Notes under the pieces: generated by a model
What the model saw: only the letters and a program-made list of their open reading frames with translations
What the model was told of the DNA's origin: nothing
Databases searched by the model: none
Part shown: piece after piece, positions 1 through 10,850 of the stretch
Layout of the letters: each line of letters begins with the position of its first letter
Position numbering within the stretch: position 1 is the stretch's first letter
Program-made: the position numbers and the translations under genes
Origin: Amaurobius ferox
Lineage: Eukaryota; Arthropoda; Arachnida; Araneae; Amaurobiidae
Assembly (NCBI GenBank): GCA_951213105.1
Contig: OX578135.1
Coordinates: 158,481,750 to 158,545,749, forward strand
Direction of reading: 5' to 3'
Length of the DNA stretch: 64,000 bases

Positions 1-776
1 CCTAGATGACACAAACTATTTTTGAAAACTTTCTGTGCGAACTAGATAGAAAAATGATATTGCAAAGGCGAAAGATCATCCTGTCTATTGATCAATGTAC
101 ATCTCATTTGGATTTACAACTAAAAAATGTAAGTGTAGAGTTTTTTCCTCCAAACTGCACAAGTAAACTTCAGCCATGTGATTTTGGCATAATCCGCTCT
201 TTTAAAGTGTGTTATAAGAAACAGTTGGTACGAAAGTCAGTGGTTGAACTAGAATCTGGAAACATTGAAAATGCATGTAAACACAAAATCAATGTATTTA
301 GAAGTATTACATTTCATTTCTTCTTCATTGAATAATGTTACAAAAAGTTGCATATCTCATTGCTTTATGAATGACGGATTTCCTACATCATACGAAAAAG
401 TTTCTGTTCTAGCAGAGAATGATGATTTTTTGAAGGGCAGTTATTTCAACGGACCTGAAATTGCTTTTGATGATTACATTGAATGCGATGAAAATGTGAT
501 TACCACAGAGGTACAAACCATCTCTGAATTAATGGAATCTTCGTGAGACGACAGCGATGATGACAATACGGAAATTGCAGAACCTATGCCTTCTTTCAAC
601 GAAGTGTTAAATGGACTGAAATTAGCAAAAAAACTTTTTCTTGGATTACGATTCGCAAGAATCACATTTGCAAAGCTTGTCAGTAATTGAGAATGCTCTT
701 TATGAACGTAAAACAAAAAACACTAAGCAAACAAAAATCATGAATTTTTTTGTAAATCACGATAGCTGTAAGTGAA
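1..776 (+). pseudogene. Tigger/pogo-type DDE transposase, C-terminal fragment
   Basis: The translation of the first 270 bases matches the end of a Tigger/pogo (Tc1-mariner superfamily) DDE domain. A segment reading IDQCTSHL sits at the second catalytic Asp position, and FFPPNCTSKLQPCDFGII contains the third. Around base 270-300 the reading frame shifts, and homology resumes with LHFISSS and ISHCFMNDGF, which is typical of the region after the DDE fold. A TGA at 544-546 and another frame change follow. A last stretch ending in NFFVNHDSCK runs to a stop near 775, resembling the short hydrophobic tail of this family. The first catalytic Asp and the DNA-binding domains lie off the left edge. This is a dead copy, probably in an intron of the opposite-strand WASP-like gene. 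Family call confident; terminal repeats not seen. Confidence 0.8.
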
Positions 777-2722
777 ATTTTTGATTATTTTATATGTGCA
801 TTTAAATTGTTTATATTATACATACTACGGTATTTATTTTTTTGCTTTTTTTCCTACCCCGATTTTACGTTTTCCCGTGTTGTACATTTTTTTCTGTTGG
901 TCGGGTAAAAAAACTTAAAATCGGGGTTTCACTGTATATATATATATGCCATTAATAAACAGAAGGAATTGCAAAAAAAAGAAAAAGTGACTTTAGATAA
1001 ATGTTGAGTTCTGTCTTATCATTTGATATTAGACAGAACTCAACATTATAACAACTAGTTTCTAAATATATTTTTCATAAAGTTATTATTTCACCAAGCT
1101 CTGAAAAATACTATAACACAGAATTTATCAAGAGCATATGATGACTCATTTTTTGTTTTAATTTTAAATACCTTCAAATTTGAGGGCAACCACATGCAGC
1201 AGAAAGGCTGTTTATCAATTTTTCCATTATTCATTCTAATATTTCAAGACATATGTACGTAGTTTGTAAACTACAAAGTCATATTTTACATTATTAGCCA
1301 TGCTTAAAAAGCAAATTTGCCAACAAAAATGAAAAACTAACTTTTCAAAGTATTTAATTACTTGGTTGTTAAAGAAGGCTATGGAACACAACACAAAATT
1401 TTTATGTATATAATTCAGTTTAAAATGTAAAACAATATTTACTCTTTGAAATTTGCAGCACCTCTGTGGTAGGATTTGGTTTGTTTTAAAATAGTGTAAT
1501 AGCACAACCTTTCTAATCAGGGTCATCTGATAGGAAGTATGGGGGGTGATAATCAAAATTTTTGGCATAGACCCCTTCTTAATTGATAGTTAACATGTCA
1601 TCACACTTTTTCGAAGCCTCGTTACTATAGAGAACCTGAAATTAATTTTACTTGTCGTCTCCTCTTTATGAGCACCTTAGATTAAGCTTCTGATTCTAGT
1701 TATTCTTTCTATAGCCATATGAAAAGGAAAACAATGGACACAAAAGTGCACGCTGTATTATGCAGCACAGAAATGCAATAAGCATTCTTAACAAAGCTGG
1801 TGTTACATTATAAATATGGTACGTTCATCTTCAGTAAAATGATCAAGAAATAGAAGCTAGTTCTTTTTTAATCATTAATTTAATTCCTATCAAGCTCATG
1901 ATGCAGGGAGATATGACATGACATTTTGACATGATATGTGAAAGCACTTAAATGAACTCAACATGCTTGTCTGAGCAGGGGTGGAATTTCAATGAGTCAC
2001 AAAAGGTTGAGCAACCTACAAAAATATCATACTGTTAAGTCGAATGAGAGAGCTTAAATCAGTTATAAATGACTGTGTGAATAAAAATTCATGTAGAAAC
2101 CAATGCAGAAAGGTTTGAGCAGATCTTCCACCAAATGCAAAAAAAAAAGAAACTTTCAAATTTTTTAAGAGTCTGAAATGATCCAGATATGATTTTGAAA
2201 AGTCTCAATATCAGATCACCAATTATCACACATTTCAAACCATTTCAGACATGGAAGCAAGAGAAAGATTCCACTGACTCCTGAAACTCGGATATTGTCC
2301 AATATACATGGTAAGCATTTTTTTAGTTCCACAAGACCATCTTAAATGTAGCTATAGTGATTGTAAGGCTTCATATCCCCTAATATGTGAAAGCATTTAG
2401 CTAAAGGCCATATCCCCAAAGTTATTTTTTATAATTTATGATAAAAAATTACTTATTATCTTATAAATAAGTAATTTATATGATAATAAGTGATTCCATA
2501 TATATAAGGTATTTTTATATAAATAATGAATTGTATATAAAATTCAAATAAATCTACTGTTTTAATCTTTAGTTAAAGTTATTCTAAAGTAATTTTGCTA
2601 TATATTTTATGTTCTTGTTTGCATTTTCTAAAAAATACAGCAGGTAATACAGAAATAATAAGTTATGAGAATATTAAAAATATTCTCATAATGTAATACA
2701 CTGATTTAGAGTAGGTACTTAC
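777..2722. other. AT-rich non-coding stretch, probably intron
   Basis: No credible coding exon is seen on either strand. The stretch holds a 17-bp perfect inverted repeat (1000-1016 with 1031-1047), a short TA-rich run near 940 and an AT-rich palindromic patch near 2445-2495. It lies downstream of the WASP-like exons on the minus strand, so it is probably intron. A next EVH1 exon was looked for and not found. Confidence 0.5.
1000..1047. repeat. 17-bp perfect inverted repeat, 14-nt loop
   Basis: AATGTTGAGTTCTGTCT at 1000-1016 is the exact reverse complement of 1031-1047. It could form a hairpin or be the relic of a small foldback element. No flanking target duplication was recognised. Confidence 0.8.
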
Positions 2723-2863
2723 ATCCATGTCAAAAAGCTTTATGAAGTACGAGCGTCGATCACAATCTTTGACAAAGCATATTACTCCACAAAATTTTTT
2801 CACCCATGTAGTATGGTAAGGCTCCTCAGTAAGATATAGCTGGACCACAGTTGTTGATAAAGT
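2723..2863 (-). CDS. WASP/N-WASP-like gene, second EVH1 (WH1) exon
   Basis: This exon of 47 codons encodes the middle of a WASP-family EVH1/WH1 domain. Recognisable blocks are VVQLYL, TTWVKKFCGVICFVKD and RRSYFIKLFDM, which correspond to the conserved strands of N-WASP, including the Trp and the Cys-Gly-Val core. On the minus strand it is preceded by a good acceptor (CATTTTCAG) and followed by a consensus donor GTAAGT. Both junctions are phase 0, matching the upstream exon. In WASP proteins this domain binds the proline-rich region of WIP and holds the Arp2/3 activator in place. The remaining exons (rest of EVH1, GBD, proline-rich and VCA) were not found and should lie left of the window. Sequence and splice sites are seen; function is from the family. 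Confidence 0.85.
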
Positions 2864-2953
2864 CTGAAAATGGATATAAGAAAATGTTAGAAAACAAAAA
2901 TTAAAATACCTAAATTAAATTTAAATACAAATTAAAAATATTAAAATATTTAC

Positions 2954-3064
2954 TGTGCACTGTTTCCCAAGTGCATAAAACACTTTTTGGTTTTCTTCTT
3001 GTGTTAATAGGCTTGAAGAAACATTCTGAACTTTTTTTGAATCTCCAGACATTTTTGGTTTCAT
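2954..3064 (-). CDS. WASP/N-WASP-like gene, first coding exon
   Basis: The exon encodes 37 residues starting MKPKMSGD and ending FYALGKQCT. The block SSSLLTQEENQKVFYALG matches the conserved start of the WASP EVH1 domain (family pattern: serine/leucine-rich stretch, then LT-x-QEN and a Leu-Gly-Lys core). An acceptor-like TTTAAG precedes the exon at 3071-3072, so a 5'UTR exon further right is likely. The donor GTAAAT follows at 2953. I chose the ATG at 3064 because it is the first inside the exon; a second ATG four codons later is equally possible. The exon joins in phase 0 to 2723-2863 across a 90-bp intron. Confidence 0.82.
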
Positions 3065-3070
3065 CAGTTC

Positions 3071-5350
3071 CTTAAACAAAAAATGCATACAATGAAAGTT
3101 ATAAAACAAATCAGTTCGTAATATTAAAAGTCATATGAGTAATCAATTTATCTATGCGCATATATCTAAGAATCTTTTCCATGAATACTTCATAGGAAAT
3201 TCATTAAAGAATTATTAAAAGAAAACTACTGACCTATAAAACTGAACTGGTTATTCAAAACTAAAGAGTTCATAGATTTTTAATTACAAGAATTTACAAA
3301 AATAAATGGCAAATTCAGAAAAGACTGCTTTTACCAGTGTGGTGTATTTTGCACATATATTTTGAGTACTTTTTTTTTGAAAGCAGACTCGTTTATCTAA
3401 TTAGCAAAATATTTAGTTTTATAATGTCTTAGGAAGATTTAACTGACATGTTTTGGTTTGTGAAATTGGGTGGAACCCTTGATCCCCCTTAAATACACCT
3501 ATGTTTTTCATGTATAACTTAATGTTAAAAACACTAGATGGTTATCAAAACTACCTTAACTCTTGTTGAGGCCCTTAGGCAAAAGTAAATTCTAGAGCAC
3601 CCCATAAAACTTTCATAGAAAAAAAAAATGGTACACTGAGCATGGAACATGGGTCCCCTTGCATACTTTGCCTATGGTAAAAAGTGACCCCAATGGGTAT
3701 TCACCTGTGTGGTATGCTTTTCTCAGTGAAGTGATCCTTAATGATATATTCTCAAAAGTTTTAGCTTATTCAGTAACTACATTTTCCATTTCACTCAAAG
3801 ACTTTTGAAACATGTATGTTTGTATTTGTTTCCATTCTGATGGATATAATTATATTTCAGTTGCTAAATATATTGAATTGTTTGGAAAAGCCTGTTTTAC
3901 ATGTTTCCCATCCAAAAATCTCTCCTACGTTGATGTCCCAAAAGAACCTATAATTTTACATCTTGTAACTAAACCAAAAGGTTGATTTAACTGATTAACA
4001 TTAAAGATGAGTCTGAGCCAGGTTTCAATCTGATTCAAACATTGAAAGTTATCAATGTTCAGATTTTATCATTTTGTTGTATGAAAAATTTTAACAATTT
4101 CTTTTCAAAAATGATTTATAAAGTCCAGCCTGCATTCAAATATCAAGAGGACGAAAAATGCATACCGCTACTTCACTACAAATAATTAACAGCTACATTA
4201 CAATGTTAAGGGAGAATCCAAACCAAAATACACTGATTATAATTATATTTGCTATAACCTTATTATAATAAATAGAGCATAATAAATAGGATTTGACGGT
4301 ATTTATGTTCTATTATACAGTACATATGTATGCATAAACCACATTTTGAGACATTCTACTGCAAATTAAATCAAAATATTTATTCTAAATGTTAATATAT
4401 CTCAATCTAGTAAAGCAAGTACATGCAGAAACTTAAAGTCTACATTTTGATCTGATGATTATGTTGTGATAAACACGCTGCATGGACCAATTTGAATAGA
4501 GTAATTAGAAAATTAATAGTAATTGCTTTAAGAGCTTAATAAAAATATTATAAATCAATTATTCCATTCAAATCAAGATCCCTGCAACAAATTTTCACAG
4601 GTCGGATTCTCATGTCAAATCAATTTAATTTTTAAATGGCCAAATAAACTAAATTAATTAAAATTATAAATTTCGTATAGTGGTATTATCCAGGTATTGA
4701 CATGAGAACATTAAATAAAATGATAATGTAAAATGAATTATAGTTATGCACAATAAATACAATGGCTATTTTGAAATATAAAAAAATTATTTATTATTAT
4801 TATTTTTTTAAATATTCATTTTGAACTTTTAAGTTGGATTTTCAGATAAATTTAGATTTTATAATTCAGAGAATTTAGATTTAAGCATACTTAACAGCTT
4901 CACAAAGAAGATAACATAATTTACAATGTTCATAATAATTTTCCAATATCATAATACATAAAATTACTCTACTCACAAGTTTTTTGCATAAGAACTTTGT
5001 GTGTGCAACTTAGTGTGCTTGCACCAAAAAAAATAAAATTGAAAACTGATTCAATATCATCATCATTGAACCATTTTTTTACCAACAACTATTTTCACAT
5101 AATAGCCATATACTTTATGTGAAAGCATATTTTATATCGAACACACCATCGCATTAATTTGGTTGCACAATATGTTGAAGCTTCCCTTGTATATCTGTAG
5201 CACTCACATCACTAGCCATAGTGCCCTTTTTGCTCTTTTAAATACACATTTTATCACAAAAACAACATTTTTCTTATTTGCAACTAAAATCATGAAGCAC
5301 TACACTTTTTGAATACCGCAACCACACTGATGTTCTGATCTTAAAACCAG
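3071..5350. other. AT-rich non-coding stretch upstream of WASP exons
   Basis: No coding or known mobile sequence is recognised. It is probably the 5' intron of the WASP-like gene. Confidence 0.45.
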
Positions 5351-5437
5351 AAAAAATACTTCTCAAAGAAACAATTACACCTCCCCTCTTCCTAGGGAAG
5401 AGGGGAGGTGTAATTGTTTCTTTGAGAAGTATTTTTT
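5351..5437. repeat. Perfect hairpin: 42-bp arms, 3-nt loop
   Basis: Bases 5351-5392 are the exact reverse complement of 5396-5437, separated only by TAG. A third, partial, direct reuse of the same text (AGAAGTAT, CTTCCCTAGGAAGAGGG) follows immediately at 5441-5468. Perfect identity in neutral DNA implies a recent origin or an assembly fold-back. Confidence 0.9.
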
Positions 5438-5507
5438 TTTAGAAGTATCTTCCCTAGGAAGAGGGAGAGAAAAAAAAAAGCTGCTTTCTGATTCACACTT
5501 GCATGTA

Positions 5508-5570
5508 GCCCGGCATCACGTTTTGCTGCTGTATACCTTTGGGTCAGCATGTGGTCTCGGTCTTCAACAC
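5508..5570 (+). mobile_element. SINE tail fragment (tRNA-SINE family of this window)
   Basis: The order CCCGGC, TATACCTTTGGGTCAGC, then TGGTCTCGGTCTTCAAC parallels the tail of the SINE copies at 60597-60807 and 24137-24203. It is a 5'-truncated, diverged copy. Confidence 0.45.
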
Positions 5571-8500
5571 TTGCATGTAGCTAGGTCCCAGTAACAGAAA
5601 AACAAAATCATTAAGAAAATGGCTTCTGAGGAAAGAAGATACGTATCAATCAGCCATTGGATGAGATGGATATTTCGTCATCTCAATCCAGCAAATTGTA
5701 GAATGTGGGAAAAATTTGTTTTTTTTCACTAAGTGATTTTCGCTGGAAGCTTCTGCTCACAGGAAACTCGAAATTGATGATCCTTGCACATCTGGCAGAG
5801 ATGTTAAATGAATGAGCTTGTAATCCATTCATGCTTAATCGTGGTGTTAATGGCTGCGAAAATAAATGCCAGGCTGTAGAAAACAAGTAAGGTCTCGATC
5901 TTCTTTCAAGTTGTGATTCTCCATACTTTAAAATGTCACTTAAGGCTTGAGTGATTGTGCTAAATGCTTTTTAATGGCTTTACAGCCTTCAGCTCTGATG
6001 ACAGTGTGGGAAAAATATTCATTTACTCAGACCACTATGAATTTGAGAAAATGTTCTCAATGCAAAGAATAATTTTTGTTGTAAATATATTAAGTGTTTT
6101 GATGAGTTTAAAGCTTTTTAAACACATCGCAACAGATGAATGTACTGGCCCCTCATCTTTTACAGAATATATGACCCAGGCCAGGGCAAACGTAACTCAA
6201 TTAAACACTCACCTAAATTTTCTCTGGAACATATGCCATATTAACCCTTTTGGCTATTTTAACCTTGGTGACAAAAAATGTCAAGGGTACTACATGTTTT
6301 ATCGTCTAATGCTGTCGGAGTGCATGCTTATTGTAACAAAAATGATCAGAAATGCATGAAAAATATATAATTAATCTTGATTAAACATAATTGTAACTTT
6401 GATTACATGAAAGAAGAGCTGCTATATTAGCGATTTTATATATGAATGATCATTCTCAGTCAAAGGTCATAATGTGACAAGAGCCATTTGTGTAACAGTT
6501 GAGCCGTAGCAATTCGAACATGGACCTTCGCCAGCTATGCGGCTTTTGCTCACTTCGCTCGTCCTCTAAAAAAATATCACAGAATCCGGCTACTAGCACA
6601 TAGAAAACAGACTTATGCAGCAGGCATAACATGAAAATCAGAAAATTTTAGAACATTGAAATGAAAAAAATATGAAAGAAATCAAATATCAACAACTTAC
6701 ATTTTTAATTTCAGTATAAACCCATTAAACTGAAATTTTGAATTCTTCCCATTTTACATCCCTCACAATGCATAAAAAATATAAAATTAACTGCACAATT
6801 GAAAAATAAAAATCTTATAAGCCACCCCCACTCTGCCCAAAGCCAGCCTACCGTTCGAAAAACAAATTCCCAATTGACTTGAAAGAATTCCTTGGTACTT
6901 TTCAACAACACTGAAAATGGAAGTCATTTTTTCAGTAAATGTAAAAAAACAATGAAATAAAATCAAAATAACAGTAAACTGTACATTCTGATTAATGTCA
7001 TACTTGAAAAAAATGAACCATTTCAAAACAAAACCAATGTACACTATAACAACACAGAAAAGGTTGCCAGAATGGAATGTTCTCCAAATCAAAATAGGAA
7101 TTGTCAGAATTTCATCACCAAGAATGAAAAAATCATAATACAGTATCTGTATTTTTTCTCTTTCTAATCTACGGTTCTGAGCAATCTCAGTTATAACTTT
7201 ATAAAACTAATTTTATTATATTAGCCTTTTCATATACTTAACTACAATAAATATTAAAACAAAAGAAAAAAAAATATTGCATGAGTACATTGCATACAGG
7301 ATGGGTTTTACTTAGGCAGCTGAAAGAAGCTAAGTATTTTACATTGAAAGAAATATATATATGTATTCATTCCGGTGCCCACTCGCATTGACGAAGTGAG
7401 GAGAAATGCTCAGTCGCTTGTTCAACTTACATGTGGTAACAATGCTTGTGAGTTCATATTTCTGTTCGAGGAAGTATTTTTCTGATTTGTAATTCAATTG
7501 ATTTATTTTTCTCCTTCCACTAGCCAGTAGACAGTTCCAATGGTGTCTATAGTTAAATACTATCGCCATTGTCAGAAACTGGCTATTCTATCGGTTTTAA
7601 TTCGAATTGTATGGCTGTCCTGATGAGAATGCAATTTCGAACTAACCGCCATTTTTGTGTAGTTTCAATAGATTGTTCTCAATGTCTTAATCTTTTATCT
7701 TGAGCTAATTATTATTGCCTTTTCTCATTTTTGCCGTGTTTTATTTTTATTTATATTTATATACTTTTGTGAATTTTGTATCCTAATATTCTTCTCATCC
7801 CCCTTACCATTGTAGTGATATGTTACCTTCTATCTTTATCCTTAGTCTTGGTCTATAGTTACTCATTTGTAACAGATATGCTAGAGATGGGTTTTTTTGT
7901 ACATACAGTAGTTTATGCATAATTTTCGATTAAAATCTTTCAATTTATATATTATATATATATATATACGTACATATATATATATATAAATATGTATATA
8001 TATATATATAAAAGGCATCGAAACATATCCTTTAGATCCTCAAAGACAGCAAATTCGCTTTAAGATAAGAATAAAAAAACATGTACCTAATTAATAGGTA
8101 AAATATATGGATTTATTAACATCATTAGACAAATATCCATCCATGCATTGCAGTTAATAATATATTTTCTGAGAAATATATGATATACAGATAAGGAAAG
8201 AATAGCATTTTGAATACTGCATGAAAAGAAAAATCTAAAACAGATCACACTTCTTAGAACACATGATTTATACCACTACTATTTTACATATATAGAACAT
8301 AAACAATATTTTATCGATATCATTGGTTGGAGATTTGAAATCAAACATTAAAGGCCTTTCATTTTGTACTATCATAAATATCAGTAACACAAACACGCCT
8401 CCATTCCATTCTAAATGAAAACAATGAAAATTAAAACATCAGAAATATATATATATGGTGAAATTAAAGCAAAATTATATACCCATCAATCAGAAATAAC

Positions 8501-9690
8501 AAATCCAATAATTTGATTAACAGCTGGCAAAAGTTAATTAACTTGCTACAAACCAAAATAACATAAACAGCAGGATGTCAATTTTTACGCTTCTATTCAG
8601 TTCATTTCAATTTTTGAATTTTGTTTTGTTTTGAAATAAAAAGGAGCAAAAGGATGAAATTTTACTAACGATTTTGTTTTATGAACAGTTCGTTTTTGAC
8701 AGGGGGTTGAGCGATTTATTTATATTTAAACATGGAGTAAATATCAACACATCATTGCTTTTGCAAAGAAGGCAGACTCCAATGCAGTAGTATCTAAAAG
8801 TTCAGCATACTTTCCTAGCAATGGTACGAGCGGGTAAATAGCACCAGACCCACTCCGACGTTATGATGTTACGTTACCCGACTTCAATATCGACGACCAA
8901 TAGTAGCACAGAATACTATATTCAGAAGGCTCACTCCCATAGGATCCTATGGCAACATTTCTAACATGGGATGTCCCATAGACACTAGCGCTAGTCAGAT
9001 GGACCAACTGAAGTGCGATGCGTCTGCCAGATTTGGCGCGTTATCGCTCGCTTGGCGATTTTTTTTAAACGGGATGGGAACAAAATGTTGAGGACTGTAC
9101 TTTTATAATTTTTGAAACTATAGAAAGGATCAGGATTTAAAAATACATTAATCTGCAACATAAATATATTCATTAGTTTAAGAATATTTAAATAAACATA
9201 GTTATATATTTAATTCAAATAATCATAAAATAGATTAAAAAATACACACATTGCATTGTCTCACTATAAAACATAATGCACAAAAAATTACAAGCTAACA
9301 TACTCAAAAGACTGAAATATTATATAATACTTTCAGTCTAAAAAGTATACTAGCGTGTTGATCGTTCTTAATTTATTCTGGGATACTGATAATAGACTTT
9401 TTTTTTTTTTAATATAAAAATATTCATATAGTAAATATCAAATTTACATAAATGCACTATCGAAGTTGTGGAACTCAATCATTAATTACCCGAGGGAGGG
9501 GGGGGAATTTTTCACCATAAGGCACTTAATAAAAATTTTACATAAATATATACACATACTATATCACATTCAACTAAGAAAAAGCTATCCAAATATCAAT
9601 TATTTCACATTTTATAAAAATACGGAAAATATTTAACTAATTATACCACTACCTCTTAGTCTAATCCGGCAGTAATAGCAACACAGCACT
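5571..9690. other. Non-coding stretch, one unrecognised 131-codon ORF
   Basis: An open frame at 5964-6359 (+) has 131 codons with no recognisable domain, in AT-rich DNA; I do not call it a gene. A (TA)n-rich patch lies at 7945-8012. A slightly GC-richer patch at 8820-9060 has no recognised content. The rest shows nothing. Confidence 0.4.
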
Positions 9691-9700
9691 AATTTCGTAT

Positions 9701-9773
9701 GATGAACACATGTATACTTATATGAACACGTGTATACTTATGAACACGTGTATACTTATAATGAACACGTATG
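9701..9773. repeat. Short tandem array, unit about 19-20 bp
   Basis: Four near-identical units of the type ATGAACACGTGTATACTTAT follow one another. Three of them contain a palindromic CACGTG or CATGTG core (E-box-like). The array is probably a local slippage product. Confidence 0.75.
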
Positions 9774-9899
9774 TAGGATGGTGATAACTAAAATTATTTC
9801 AATTTTAATAAACATAAATTACATACCCTGTAACGCAACCAGTTTTCTTTTATCAATCCATTTCTATAAAATGATCTAAACACTTAACAAATAATCCTT

Positions 9900-10180
9900 T
9901 TTCACGTTACTCAAACCACGCTAGTCTGTTGTTCTAAGTTTTCGCCGAGCGAAATAGGGTTATAACATTGAAAATCGGCTTGGACCCAAACCAGATCATC
10001 GCCAAGCGCTCGGATCAAACCAGACCATCGCCAAGAGCGCGCCAACCCAATGTTTGGTCTATCTCTAATGGCCGCCGCGAAAACGAAACTATCCAGAGTG
10101 ACAGGTCTGTATAGTAGTCTGTGAATAGTAGCTTCAGAGAACTGCACCTGTGCACGGAGATAGTAGTTTATAATACGAAC
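9900..10180 (-). promoter_or_regulatory. GC-rich island, possible promoter or 5' exon
   Basis: This is a CpG-containing patch in very AT-rich DNA, with an ATGGCCGCCGCG stretch near 10069. Its sharp base-composition contrast, and its position upstream of the minus-strand WASP exons, make a promoter or 5'UTR exon possible. It also holds a 78-codon minus-strand frame that I do not recognise. This is a guess from composition only. Confidence 0.22.
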
Positions 10181-10850
10181 TCGTCATCTGGATATGGAAC
10201 ATGATGTTTGATGAATGAACTATAACATGAACATATTGTGGTTAAGATATTTTTAAGGTTTCAAAGTATAGTATATGTAAATAATTAATATACAAAATTG
10301 TTTAAGAACATTGTTGACTACAGTGATTTTCACCTAAGCTTATGTTCTAGATATATTTCTCACCTATTTTCAGCGCATTCCTTTGAATTGCTTTATTTTG
10401 TTAGTTCTGTTTATCTTTACAAAACTAGTATATATGTTTTCCATCACTTGCTAATAATATTCTAATGTATTTCTACTTCATACATAGGCGCCTGCAACAC
10501 TTTTTCCAGGAGGAGGGAGGGGGGGGCAAACTTAAGAGCATGATGAACAACATTGACTGGTTTGATGCTTGCCTTTGTTATATTAAATGCTCAAGGGGGA
10601 GTGTGCCCCGCCCCCGACCTCCCCTATGGGTGACCAGTTCATCTAATTTAGAAATAAGAAAACATTTAAAATGTTATATCTTGTATTCATCTTACATAGG
10701 TAACATTTTTAAATTGCACGCATTTCATCCATTCCACGCATTGTCCAGATTTATTGAGCAAGGGACTTGGAATTTGGTTCAAAAGTAGATCATATAATAA
10801 AATCAACATGGATAATTACCGTTTTGAAATATTTATTATTTTAGAGGGTG

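Noticed and set aside
1236..1568. 110-codon minus-strand frame as the next WASP exon
   Set aside because: The translation has none of the expected EVH1 end motifs and no suitable splice sites.
5964..6359. 131-codon open frame as a gene
   Set aside because: No recognisable domain, signal peptide or exon context; such lengths occur by chance in this much sequence.
6500..6570. tRNA-like text (GTTCGAAT on the minus strand)
   Set aside because: Only a B-box-like core is present, with no convincing A box or arms.
9911..10147. 78-codon minus-strand frame in the GC-rich patch as a gene
   Set aside because: No family match that I recognise. GC-rich DNA lacks stops by composition, so a promoter or UTR is a better guess.
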